DNA of 64,000 bases. Source: Pseudomonas sp. GD04019. GTDB taxonomy: Bacteria; Pseudomonadota; Gammaproteobacteria; Pseudomonadales; Pseudomonadaceae. The stretch lies in NCBI RefSeq assembly GCF_029837695.1, contig NZ_JAOEEA010000005.1:296577-360576 (forward strand), given 5' to 3'. Shown here one piece after another: positions 32,116 to 40,462 of this stretch (position 1 is its first letter; each line of letters opens with the position of its first letter). Made by a program: the position numbers and the translations under genes. The notes under the pieces were generated by a model that saw only the letters and a program-made list of their open reading frames with translations, searched no databases and had not been told where the DNA came from.

Positions 32116-33225
32116 TCAGCCCGCCAACGCGACCGGCAACAGCAGCTCCACCCGCGCCAGATCGCCCTGGTTGCTGAATTGCACTTCGCCACCGAAGCTT
32201 TCCGCCAGCGCCTTGACGATCGGCAGGCCCAGGCCCCAGCCCTTGGTGTCGCTGCGGCTGGAGATGAAGTAGGGGGTGGCCAGGTTGGCCAGCACTTCCT
32301 CGGGGAAGTTGCCGTGGTTGGTCACCATCAGCCTGACGAAGTCGCTTTCCAGGCTTTGCTCGATGCGGATCGGCTTGAGTGGCTGGCCATGCTTGGCGGC
32401 GTTGCCGATCAGGTTGTCGAAGATGCGCAGGAATGCGGAGCGGTCCCAGGCTATCTGCAGGTCCGGGGTTGCCAGTTGCAGTTCCAGCGGGTTGTCCAGT
32501 TGCAGGGCCAGGTTGGCCACCGCGTCGTGTAGCAGCATGGCCAATTCCATGCTCTCGCTCATCAGCTTGATGCCGCCGCCGACGCTGACGTGGGAGATGT
32601 CCAGCAGGTTTCCCACCATCTCGTCGATGCGCCGCAGGTTGTCCTGCAGCACGGCGAGCAGGTCCTCGGTGCGGCGTGCCGGGTTGCGCTGCATCAGCCC
32701 GGTGGCCATCACCGCGGCCGACAGCGGCGAGCGCAGGTCGTGGCTGAAGGAGCGCATGAAGCGTTCGAGCATGACCTTTTCCTTGCTCAGCTGCTCGTTG
32801 CGCGCCTCGGCCCAGTTGCGCTGGCGCTCGATGCGCTCCATCCGGGTATTGCTCTTCAGCAGGCTGCTGATGGTGGCCAGCACTTCGTCCGGGTTGATCG
32901 GATGGGTCAGGTAGGCGCGGGCGCCGGTGTTCAGCCCGGTCGCCTTGTCCTTGCCGCTGACGAAGGTGGCCGAGATATTGATGATCGCCGGCAGCCGCGA
33001 AGGCCCCAGGCTCTGCTCGGCCATCTGGATCAGCTCGAAGCCGGTCATGTCGGGCAGGTTGATATCGAGGATCACCAGGTCGACGCCCTCGATCATCAGC
33101 GCCAGTCCCTCGGCACCCGTACCGGCTTCCACGATCTGGAAGTTCGCCTCGCTGGACAGGATCTTGCGCAGCACATAGCGGTTGGCTTCCATGTCGTCGA
33201 CGATGAGGACTCGTCTAGTGCGCAT
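32116..33225 (-). CDS. Response-regulator/histidine-kinase fusion, last gene of stressosome operon
   Basis: A 369-residue protein; ATG 33225 follows GAGGAG and overlaps the upstream gene by 11 nt. The N-terminal receiver domain (VLIVDDMEANRY) has the phospho-acceptor Asp54 in LVILDINLPD. A short coiled linker leads to a HisKA helix with His162 in SFSHDLRSPL, then an ATPase domain (FDNLIGNAAKHG, GWGLGLPIVKAL). Receiver-first kinases usually take phosphate from a partner kinase, here probably the hybrid kinase just upstream. No DNA-binding output is present in the operon, so the final target lies elsewhere. Confidence 0.87.
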   Translation of the reverse strand: MRTRRVLIVDDMEANRYVLRKILSSEANFQIVEAGTGAEGLALMIEGVDLVILDINLPDMTGFELIQMAEQSLGPSRLPAIINISATFVSGKDKATGLNTGARAYLTHPINPDEVLATISSLLKSNTRMERIERQRNWAEARNEQLSKEKVMLERFMRSFSHDLRSPLSAAVMATGLMQRNPARRTEDLLAVLQDNLRRIDEMVGNLLDISHVSVGGGIKLMSESMELAMLLHDAVANLALQLDNPLELQLATPDLQIAWDRSAFLRIFDNLIGNAAKHGQPLKPIRIEQSLESDFVRLMVTNHGNFPEEVLANLATPYFISSRSDTKGWGLGLPIVKALAESFGGEVQFSNQGDLARVELLLPVALAG

Positions 33226-34978
33226 CGCGTTGCTCCTCCACCAGGCGTCCAATGTGTTGCAGAACCTGCTCAGCGTAGTCCGGATGCGACTTGTGCAGAA
33301 TCGCACGGCTGTGACGCTGCAAATGCTCCAGGGCCGGCCCCGCGAGCGGCTTGGAGGTATTGATCAGCACGCGCGCGTGCATGCTCCAGTCCATGCTGTC
33401 GAGCAGGTCCTCGCCGGAGATGTCCGGCAGGTCCAGGTCGAGGAAGATGATATCGGGGCGCACGGCATGCAGCTTGTCGATGCTGGATGTGGCGCTGACC
33501 GCCTCGATGATCACCGGGTGGTAGGGCTGCAGCAGACGCGACAGCAGGTAGCGGTCGGCCTCGCTGTCGTCGATCAGCAGGATGTTGATGCCGCTCAGGT
33601 CGAGCGCCGCCGGCTCGGGCGCCTGCTGGTCGTATACGCGGGCCACCTGCAGCAGGAAGCGGCTGCCGCGGCCCAGCGCGCTGTCCAGGCTGATCTCGCC
33701 GCGCAGCAGGCCTGCCAGGCGCTGCGCCAGGGGCAGGCCGAGGCCGGTGCCCTGGATCTGCGGCGCGGCGGGGTTGCGCACTCGCAGGAATTCCTCGAAG
33801 ACCCGATGATGGTTCTCCGCCTCGATGCCGATGCCGGTGTCCTCCACCAGGAACTCGACGCTCTGTTCATCCGGCAGGTAGGTGCGCACGCTGACCTTGC
33901 CGCTGGGGGTGTACTTGAAGGCATTGCCGATCAGGTTGCGCAGTATCTGGAACAGCCGGTGGCGGTCGGTCTCCAGCGCCACGTCATGGGTGGCGCCGAG
34001 TACCTCCCAGGTCAGCGTGGGGTAGCGCTGGGCCAGGGCACTGGTGAACTGGCGCAGCTGTTCGACGAAGTCGGAGAGCATGAAGCGCACCGGGGTGATT
34101 TCGATGCGCCCGGACTCGGCCTCGGAGAGGTCGAGCAGCTCGTTGACCAGATCGGACAGCTCGGAGGCCGCATCGCTGATGAAGGCCACCTGCTTGTATT
34201 GCTCGGGGTTGAGTGCCCCGTCCACGCCCTTGAGCAACATCTTGCTGATGTTCTCGACGATGTTGATCGGCGTGCGGATCTCGTGGGTCATGTTGGCGAA
34301 GAAGCGGCTCTTGGACTGGCTGGCGGTGCGCAGCTCATCGGTGGCTTTCTCCAGTTCGGAATACAGCGCCACCACGCCCTTGTTGGTGTTCTCCAGCTCC
34401 AGGTTGGTGGCCTCCAGCTCGAACTGCTTGTTCTGCAGCTCGGCGGTGGTCAGCAGCAGCTCCTTGCCGCGTACCTGCAGTTCGACGTACGGATCGGCGA
34501 CGCCCTCGCTCTGCAGTTGCTCGCGGATCTCATGAAATTGCGCCACCGAGGGATAGCTGCGCGGAGGATGAATCGCCTTGACGCCGCGGATGCGGGTGCC
34601 GCTCTCGGAGGTGTGGATCTCGAAGTCGTCCATCAACCGCTGGGCGCCGCGCAGGCCCACGCCCATGCCAGTGGGCGAGATGTAGCTGCCGTCGAGGATG
34701 CTGTCGATGGCGGCGATGCCGGGCCCGTGGTCTTCGGCGATAAAGCGCAGGCCGCAGAGCAGGCCGGCCTTGTTCTCCACCAGCTCGAACAGGAACGCGC
34801 CGCGGCCGGCGTACTGGTAGATGTTGCGGGCCAGCTCCGATACCGAGGTGGCGAAGCGGATCTGCTCCAGCTGTGACAGGTCGAGCCAGGCGGCGATGCG
34901 CTTGGCGCTCTGGCGACAGGTGACCACGTCGACTTCTTCCCGGATGTCTATGGATACGATGCGCCGCACCTTATGCAT
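33215..34978 (-). CDS. Hybrid histidine kinase with RsbT-like N-terminal domain
   Basis: A 587-residue protein starting at ATG 34978, overlapping the RsbX-like gene by 8 nt. Residues 1-140 are an RsbT/RsbW-type ATPase domain (TSVSELARNIYQYAG, EDHGPGI, GVGLRGAQRL). A coiled coil (about 175-225) leads to HisKA with His232 in NMTHEIRTP, then HATPase (LIGNAFKYTP, DTGIGI, GTGLGLPLAQ) and a C-terminal receiver (LLIDDSEADRY, IIFLDLDLPD). The RsbT-like front end is the notable feature: it could dock on or be released from the RsbR/RsbS complex and so tie stressosome state to a phosphorelay. That link is inference. Confidence 0.87.
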   Translation of the reverse strand: MHKVRRIVSIDIREEVDVVTCRQSAKRIAAWLDLSQLEQIRFATSVSELARNIYQYAGRGAFLFELVENKAGLLCGLRFIAEDHGPGIAAIDSILDGSYISPTGMGVGLRGAQRLMDDFEIHTSESGTRIRGVKAIHPPRSYPSVAQFHEIREQLQSEGVADPYVELQVRGKELLLTTAELQNKQFELEATNLELENTNKGVVALYSELEKATDELRTASQSKSRFFANMTHEIRTPINIVENISKMLLKGVDGALNPEQYKQVAFISDAASELSDLVNELLDLSEAESGRIEITPVRFMLSDFVEQLRQFTSALAQRYPTLTWEVLGATHDVALETDRHRLFQILRNLIGNAFKYTPSGKVSVRTYLPDEQSVEFLVEDTGIGIEAENHHRVFEEFLRVRNPAAPQIQGTGLGLPLAQRLAGLLRGEISLDSALGRGSRFLLQVARVYDQQAPEPAALDLSGINILLIDDSEADRYLLSRLLQPYHPVIIEAVSATSSIDKLHAVRPDIIFLDLDLPDISGEDLLDSMDWSMHARVLINTSKPLAGPALEHLQRHSRAILHKSHPDYAEQVLQHIGRLVEEQRDAH

Positions 34979-35945
34979 GCTTCATTACCACCATGGTTGC
35001 GTCATCGTTATGCCGGCGAAAATCGCGGTGCAGTACCGCCGCAATCACGGCGGGGTGGCGCCCGACCAGCCCCGGGTAGCTGGCCAGGTCGAAGCGGGTG
35101 CTGATGCCGTCCGAGGCCATCAGCAAAACGGTGGTGGGCGACCAGGGATAGCTGAAGCTCTGGATCCTGCCGATCCGATAGCCCACCGTACCATTGCCGG
35201 ACACCATGCTGCGGCTGCGCCCGTCATGCAGTACACCGGCGATATTGCCTATCCCGCAGAAGCGCACCTGCGACTGCTGCGGCAGAACCTCTGCCAGGGC
35301 CACGGCCCCGCCGCGGGTCGAGGTCAGCACCCTGTGCATACGTTCGAGTAGCGTCTCCAGCGCAAGGTTCGAGTCATGTTCGCGGAACAGCTCGCGGGCC
35401 TTGCGGCTGGCTTCGTTGGCGGCGTAGCCGTGGCCCAGGCCGTCGCACACCAGCAGGCGGTTGCCGCTGACCGCCCAGGCATCGCCGCACAGCTCCTCGC
35501 CCGGGTACGGCAGGGAGACACCCGCCGAGATCAGCGGTCCCGCGGGTGGCTGCAGGTGAAACCGGGCCAGCACCACGGTGCCGCGCTCGGGCTGGGAATA
35601 GATATCGAACAGGTCGGAGAGGCGGCTGATCGCGCCCAGCCCGGCGCCCATGGTGCCCTTGCTGGAATAGCTGTCGGCCAGGCAGCGGGCGACATCGGCC
35701 ATGCCGGGGCCACGGTCCACCGCCAGCAGTTCCAGGCGGCTGTCGTCCTGGTAATACAGCAGTTCGCCGCCGCCGGCGTGGATCACCAGATTGCGCGCCA
35801 TTTCCTGCACCACAACGCCGATGCGGCCGAGCAGGGGCTCATCGGTCGTCAGGCGGCCGGCCAGGCGCACGATGGCGCGGCGTGCTGCGTCGGCGTGCGC
35901 GGTATGGCTGATGGCGTAGGCACTATGCGTGGAGCATTCGCTCAT
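34971..35945 (-). CDS. RsbX-like PP2C/SpoIIE phosphatase with N-terminal ATPase-like domain
   Basis: A 324-residue protein; ATG 35945 overlaps the RsbT stop as ATGA. Residues 1-130 form a second RsbT-type ATPase-like domain (VVVQEMARNLVIHAG, VDRGPGM, GAGLGAISRL). Residues 135-324 are a SpoIIE/PP2C phosphatase with metal-binding aspartates in ELCGDAW, VCDGLGHG, ASDGI and NDDAT. RsbX resets the stressosome by dephosphorylating RsbR and RsbS; Bacillus RsbX lacks the ATPase front half, so this is a fusion. Place in the operon fits the feedback phosphatase role. Confidence 0.85.
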   Translation of the reverse strand: MSECSTHSAYAISHTAHADAARRAIVRLAGRLTTDEPLLGRIGVVVQEMARNLVIHAGGGELLYYQDDSRLELLAVDRGPGMADVARCLADSYSSKGTMGAGLGAISRLSDLFDIYSQPERGTVVLARFHLQPPAGPLISAGVSLPYPGEELCGDAWAVSGNRLLVCDGLGHGYAANEASRKARELFREHDSNLALETLLERMHRVLTSTRGGAVALAEVLPQQSQVRFCGIGNIAGVLHDGRSRSMVSGNGTVGYRIGRIQSFSYPWSPTTVLLMASDGISTRFDLASYPGLVGRHPAVIAAVLHRDFRRHNDDATMVVMKHA

Positions 35946-36337
35946 CTCCACTTCCATAGCTCCACGGTGGTGCCGGTGCCGGGCTGACTGGCGATGGCGA
36001 ATTCGTCCACCAGACGGCGTGAGCCGCTGAGGCCGAGGCCCAGTCCGCTGCCCGAGGTGTAGCCGTCGACCAGGGCGCGCTCGATGTCGGCGATGCCCGG
36101 CCCCTGGTCGCTGATGACCAGGCGCACGGCCGCACGGCCCTCGCGGCTGGCCAGCTCCAGCAGGCATTCGCCGCCATTGCCGTAGATCAGCGCGTTACGC
36201 GCAATCTCGCTGGCCGCGGTGACTATCTTGGTCTGGGAGACCAGCCCCAGGCGGGCTTGCTCGGCGAGTTTGCGGACCTGCTGGCGGATGATGACGATGT
36301 CAGTTTCCTGTTTCAGAGGGAGCGTCTGTGTCTTCAC
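35942..36337 (-). CDS. rsbT: RsbT serine/threonine switch kinase
   Basis: A 131-residue protein with a GTG start at 36337 and GGGAG before it; the coding region overlaps rsbS by 38 nt. The ATPase motifs are EIARNALIYGNGG, SDQGPGI and GLGLGLSGSRRL, as in RsbT. In known stressosomes RsbT is held in the complex, phosphorylates RsbR and RsbS on stress, and is released to activate an output protein. Length matches the family. The expected binding partner RsbU is not encoded here. Confidence 0.9.
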   Translation of the reverse strand: MKTQTLPLKQETDIVIIRQQVRKLAEQARLGLVSQTKIVTAASEIARNALIYGNGGECLLELASREGRAAVRLVISDQGPGIADIERALVDGYTSGSGLGLGLSGSRRLVDEFAIASQPGTGTTVELWKWR

Positions 36338-36722
36338 TCTCGGGCTCCCCGGCGATGTCGTCCTCGTTCACGCTGTTTTCCAGCCAGCGCATGCCCTTCT
36401 CGATATTCAGCGCGGTGGCGATGCCCTCCAGGGACAGGCCCAGCTCCACCAGCGTGATGGCCACGGCCGGCTGCATGCCGACCACTATCACCTTGGCGTC
36501 GAGAATCCGTGAGACGTTGGCTATGTGCGACAGCATGCGGCCGATGAAGGAGTCGACTATCTCCAGGGAGGAGATATCGATCAGCACGCCCTTGGCCTTG
36601 TGGCGCACGATCTGCGCGGTGAGGTCTTCCTGCAGGTCCAGCGCCAGTTGGTCGTGCATGTCGACCTGGATGCTGAGCAGCAGGTAGTTGCCCATCTTGA
36701 GAATTGGAATGCGATCTACCAT
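36300..36722 (-). CDS. rsbS: RsbS stressosome scaffold (STAS domain)
   Basis: A 140-residue protein starting at ATG 36722. The STAS core runs from PILKMGNYLLLSIQ to LSLEGI; the motif IDISSLEIVDSF contains Ser58, which I align with the phosphorylated serine of RsbS. The last 30 residues are an acidic tail (EDDIAGEPESEDTD) beyond the usual STAS end. It should co-assemble with RsbR and hold RsbT until phosphorylated. It lies 12 nt after rsbR. Confidence 0.9.
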   Translation of the reverse strand: MVDRIPILKMGNYLLLSIQVDMHDQLALDLQEDLTAQIVRHKAKGVLIDISSLEIVDSFIGRMLSHIANVSRILDAKVIVVGMQPAVAITLVELGLSLEGIATALNIEKGMRWLENSVNEDDIAGEPESEDTDAPSETGN

Positions 36723-36734
36723 TGCGCCTGTCCC

Positions 36735-37574
36735 TTAGCGTGCCTTGGTATTGACCAGACGGACGTCCAGCTCTTTGAGCGCCAGTTTGAAGGCGTCGGC
36801 CAGCGAGGCCTTGGTCACCACATCGCCCAGTTCCACGCCCAGGTGCACGATGGTCGCCGCGATCTGCGGGCGGATGCCGCTGATGATGCAGCGGGCGCCC
36901 ATCAGCTTGGCCGCGGTGATGGTCTTGAGCAGGTGCTGGGCCACCATGGTGTCCACGGTCGGCACCCCGGTGATATCGATGATGGCGATGTCCGACTCGG
37001 TCTCGACGATCTTCTGCAGCAGCGACTCCATGACGATCTGCGTGCGGTTGCTGTCCAGCGCCCCGATCAGCGGCACTGCCAGCACCCCATCCCACAGCTG
37101 AACCACCGGGGTGGACAGCTCCAGCAGGCTCTCCTGCTGTTCGCGGATCACCGTCTCGCGCCCGGCCATGTAGTACTCGACGCTGAACAGGCCGAGCTTG
37201 TCGACCAGCTTGCTGATCAGCCAGACCAGGTTGATGGCATTGTTGCCCTGGCTCTGCACCAGGTCGAACAGCGGCTCCTTGAGGGAGAATACGAAGGTGG
37301 CCGTCTCGGAAGGGCTGAAACCCTGGCGCGCCTGGGTCAGCGAGAGCCGTTCGAGTTGCGCCATCAGCGGCTTCCAGGCCGCTGTTTCGATATCGTCCGA
37401 GCCCTGCGCCAGGGCGATGGTCACGGCCTTGAGCAGCTCGCGGGAGCTTTCCTGCACGGTGCGCTCGTCGATCAGGTCGATGCGCATGCCGGCAGCGCGC
37501 TGGGCAGCCATCCACTTGTCCAGCAATTGTTCTTCGTTCTGTTTGAGAAGCTCGGCTAGCTGAGAAACGGACAT
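36735..37574 (-). CDS. rsbR: RsbR stressosome sensor/scaffold (N-terminal globin-like + STAS)
   Basis: A 279-residue protein; the ATG at 37574 was preferred over an upstream in-frame codon because AAAGGAAA precedes it. The N-terminal 150 residues are helical, of the RsbR turret type, without an evident haem ligand I could assign. The C-terminal STAS domain contains IIDITGVPTVDTMVAQHL, whose VDT threonine aligns with a known phosphorylation site, and GARCIISGIRP. It is the first gene of the stressosome operon and probably senses the signal. Promoter must lie in 37575-37877. Confidence 0.9.
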   Translation of the reverse strand: MSVSQLAELLKQNEEQLLDKWMAAQRAAGMRIDLIDERTVQESSRELLKAVTIALAQGSDDIETAAWKPLMAQLERLSLTQARQGFSPSETATFVFSLKEPLFDLVQSQGNNAINLVWLISKLVDKLGLFSVEYYMAGRETVIREQQESLLELSTPVVQLWDGVLAVPLIGALDSNRTQIVMESLLQKIVETESDIAIIDITGVPTVDTMVAQHLLKTITAAKLMGARCIISGIRPQIAATIVHLGVELGDVVTKASLADAFKLALKELDVRLVNTKAR

Positions 37575-37877
37575 CGCAGATTTCCTTTCGCGGTGGATAA
37601 CGGTGCCGCTGACACTAGCACTCATATCGCCAACACGAGTGACGGAATGCGCAACGGCGACAGAGGATCGCTAAACGGACCGGCAGCGATAAAGGGAGTT
37701 CAACATTTCGGCAGCGCCTTGTGGGCGCTGTGTGCCGGCTTAGACCGCCCCGTTCGGGGTATCAGGTGCCGGCGATGGTGGCGAAAAGGGGGCATGGGAT
37801 TGCCAATTTCCCCTGGAGCGATTTGCTCGGGCGACGATCCATATCGACACCTATCGCGCACAGCCGAGAGATCAGCC
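37575..37877. other. Divergent promoter region between rsbR and acetyltransferase gene
   Basis: This 303-bp gap separates two divergent genes and should carry both promoters. I see no strong sigma-70 hexamer pair, no dyad of note and no small gene. Confidence 0.35.
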
Positions 37878-38459
37878 ATGACACAGCGCTCGCAGAAAGA
37901 ACTCATGTTGGCCGGGGAACTGTATGTGGCCTCCGGCCCCGAACTGGCTGCCGATGCGCAGCGCGCGGCCGACTGGATGGCGCGCTACAACGCCGCGGGC
38001 GCGGCCTCGCTGGAGGCGCGCCTAGCGCTGCTGGCCGAGCTGTTGGGCGCGGTGGGCGAGGGCGTGAACATACGGCCGCCGTTCCACTGCGACTATGGCT
38101 ACAACATCCACCTGGGCCCCGGGGTGTTCATGAACTTCGGCTGCGTGATCCTGGATGTCTGCCGGGTCAGCATCGGCGCCGGCACGCAGATCGGCCCGGG
38201 CGTGCAGCTACTGAGCGCAGACCACCCACGCGAGCCCGAGCTGCGCGCTCAGATGCTGGAGTTCGGCAGGCCCATCAGCATCGGCGCGAATGTGTGGATA
38301 GGGGCGGGTGCGTTGATCCTGCCGGGCGTGACAGTCGGTAATAACGCCCTGGTCGGCGCGGGCAGCGTGGTGACCCGGAATGTGCCTGCCGGGGCTACCG
38401 TGGTGGGCAATCCCGCCCGCGTCATCCGGACCTGTGGTTCGTCTGCCGCGGGCGGCTGA
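37878..38459 (+). CDS. Maltose O-acetyltransferase-type sugar acetyltransferase
   Basis: A 193-residue protein; ATG 37878 with GAGAG before it. The N-terminal helical maltose-acetyltransferase segment (QKELMLAGELYVASGPEL) is followed by the hexapeptide-repeat left-handed helix: FHCDYGYNIHLGPGVFMNFG, then SIGANVWIGAGALILPGVTVGNNALVGAGSVV. The active-site His lies in SADHPRE. It moves acetyl from acetyl-CoA to a sugar such as maltose or a lipo-oligosaccharide. It stands alone, divergent from the stressosome operon. Confidence 0.88.
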   Translation: MTQRSQKELMLAGELYVASGPELAADAQRAADWMARYNAAGAASLEARLALLAELLGAVGEGVNIRPPFHCDYGYNIHLGPGVFMNFGCVILDVCRVSIGAGTQIGPGVQLLSADHPREPELRAQMLEFGRPISIGANVWIGAGALILPGVTVGNNALVGAGSVVTRNVPAGATVVGNPARVIRTCGSSAAGG

Positions 38460-38504
38460 GCCGAGCGGGATCGGCGCCATTGCAGCACCGATCCCGTCGC
38501 GCCA

Positions 38505-40211
38505 TCAGTTGCCCAGCGGCGGGGTACGCGGCGGTACCCGGCGCTTCGAGCCGGTCGACTCGAAGGCCGCGGCGAAGCGCAGCAGCGCCGAGTCGTCGTA
38601 GGCGCGCCCGGCGAAGGTCAGGCCCACCGGCATGCCGATATCGGCCATCACGCCCATCGGCACGGTGACCGTGGGCACGCCCAGGTGGCGAATGGCGAGG
38701 TTGCCGTTGGCCACCCAGATGCCGTTGCTCCAGGCGATGTCGGCCGAGGCCGGGTTCACGTCGGCATCCGCCGGGCCCACGTCGGCCACGGTGGGGAACA
38801 GCACGGCGTCGAGCTTGAGCTCGTCCATCCAGTCTTCCAGGTCGATCTTGCGCGTCTGCTCCAGGCCGCGCAGGCCGTCGGGCAACGTCTCGATCTGGTC
38901 CCAGGTCTTCAGGCCGCGCTTGGCCATGTTGACGTATTCGTCCATGCCGGCGGCCAGGTCGTCCTCGCGATTGGGCAGAGTGCCCGGGGCGTGCGGGAAG
39001 ATCTGCGGGCCGTCGACGTCTGCCAGGTGGTTCAGCTTGGGATCGCCGTTGGCGCGCAGGAAGTCGTCGAAGGCCCAGCCCGACAGCTCCCACAGCTCGT
39101 CATGCAGGAACTCCGGGCTGACGATGCCGCGATTGAATACGGTGGACGCGCCGGGGCGGTCGCCCTCGCAGTTGGACACCAGCGGGAAGTCCACTTCGAT
39201 GACTTCCGCGCCGGCGGCTTCCAGGGCCTTGCGCGCCGCTTCCCACAACGCGATGACCGAGGCGCGGGTGTGGATGCGCTGGCCGGTCGGGCCACCGATG
39301 CCGGGTTTCTCGCTGGTGCCGGCCAGCTCGTCCTTATTGATGAACATGCGCGGCACGCCCAGGCGCTTGCCCTTGAGCGCGGCGGCGCTGGCAGCCAGTT
39401 CCAGATAGGACGCCGGACGCACCTCGGAGGCCTTGGGGATCGGCACCCAGGGCTGCAGGCGCCAGAGGTCGCCGCGGGTCTCGGCGTCATCGGCGACCAC
39501 CACGTCGAGCACTTCGAGCAGGTCGGCCATGGTCCGCGCGTAGGGCACCACCACATCCATGGTCGGCGTCAGCGGCCAGTTGCCGCGTACCGAGATCACC
39601 CCGCGCGACGGGGTGTAGGCGCACAGGCCGTTGTTGGAAGCAGGACCACGGCCGCTGGACCAGGTTTCCTCGGCCAGGCCGAAGGCGGAATAGCTGGCGG
39701 CGGTGGCGGTGCCGGCGCCATTCGACGAGCCGGAGGCGAAGGGGGCGGTGAGGTAGGCGGCGTTGTACGGGCTTTCCGCCCGGCCATACACGCCACGTTG
39801 CATGCCGCCGTTGGCCATGGGCGGCATGTTGGTCTTGCCCAGGCAGATGGCGCCACCGGCGCGCAGGCGCTCGATGGTGAAGGCGTCGCGTTGGGCGACC
39901 AGATCCTTGAAGGCGGGGCTGCCGGAAGCGGCGGTGAGGCCCTTGACCAGGTAGCTGTCCTTCGCCGTGTAGGGAATGCCATCCAGCGGGCCGAGGGTTT
40001 CGCCACGGGCACGGCGGGCGTCGGAAGCCTCGGCTTCCTGCAGCGCAGCGGGGTTGCGTACGACCACGGCATTGAGCCTGGTATCGGTCTCGGGGCCGTC
40101 GTAGGCGTCGATACGGGCCAGGTAGGCCTGCACCAGCTCGACCGCTGTGGTGCGACCGGATTCGAGCGCGGCACGCAGCTCGGCAATGGAAACCTCAGTT
40201 ACCTCAATCAT
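38505..40211 (-). CDS. Amidase-signature family amidohydrolase
   Basis: A 568-residue protein. ATG 40211 was chosen (GGTG spacing); an in-frame GTG at 40223 is possible. The catalytic Lys is in GIPYTAKDSY; the glycine/serine-rich signature reads SGSSNGAGTATAAS, with the nucleophile region ETWSSGRGPASNN. The usual GGS is altered here but both serines can be placed. It hydrolyses an amide bond of unknown substrate. No signal peptide. It is a single gene with its own promoter at 40288-40318. Confidence 0.82.
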   Translation of the reverse strand: MIEVTEVSIAELRAALESGRTTAVELVQAYLARIDAYDGPETDTRLNAVVVRNPAALQEAEASDARRARGETLGPLDGIPYTAKDSYLVKGLTAASGSPAFKDLVAQRDAFTIERLRAGGAICLGKTNMPPMANGGMQRGVYGRAESPYNAAYLTAPFASGSSNGAGTATAASYSAFGLAEETWSSGRGPASNNGLCAYTPSRGVISVRGNWPLTPTMDVVVPYARTMADLLEVLDVVVADDAETRGDLWRLQPWVPIPKASEVRPASYLELAASAAALKGKRLGVPRMFINKDELAGTSEKPGIGGPTGQRIHTRASVIALWEAARKALEAAGAEVIEVDFPLVSNCEGDRPGASTVFNRGIVSPEFLHDELWELSGWAFDDFLRANGDPKLNHLADVDGPQIFPHAPGTLPNREDDLAAGMDEYVNMAKRGLKTWDQIETLPDGLRGLEQTRKIDLEDWMDELKLDAVLFPTVADVGPADADVNPASADIAWSNGIWVANGNLAIRHLGVPTVTVPMGVMADIGMPVGLTFAGRAYDDSALLRFAAAFESTGSKRRVPPRTPPLGN

Positions 40212-40287
40212 CTTGTTATTCACCGCTGGCTACTGATGGGTGGCGCAGGGAACCTGCTGCACGCTGAACGCTGGGTTCAGGGTGTCA

Positions 40288-40320
40288 ATTATGTCAAACA
40301 GTTGATCTGATATGTCAAAC
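40288..40320 (-). promoter_or_regulatory. Putative amidase promoter with GTTTGACAT direct repeats
   Basis: On the minus strand TTGACA (40318-40313) and CATAAT (40293-40288) form a -35/-10 pair with a long 19-nt spacer. GTTTGACAT occurs twice, at 40320-40312 and 40299-40291, 21 nt apart (two helical turns), so a regulator may bind one face of the DNA. Confidence 0.4.
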
Positions 40321-40462
40321 GCTTGCTCATGGTGGAGCGCATTTCGCTACGAGAAAGCATAGGAAGGTAGCGGCGGCAGCGGAAATGCCGAGGGTGATCC
40401 GTGCTCTTCTCGCGCGGGACAGGAGAGTGGCCTGGGGGGCGGCAAGCCCACCAGGCCCGCAC

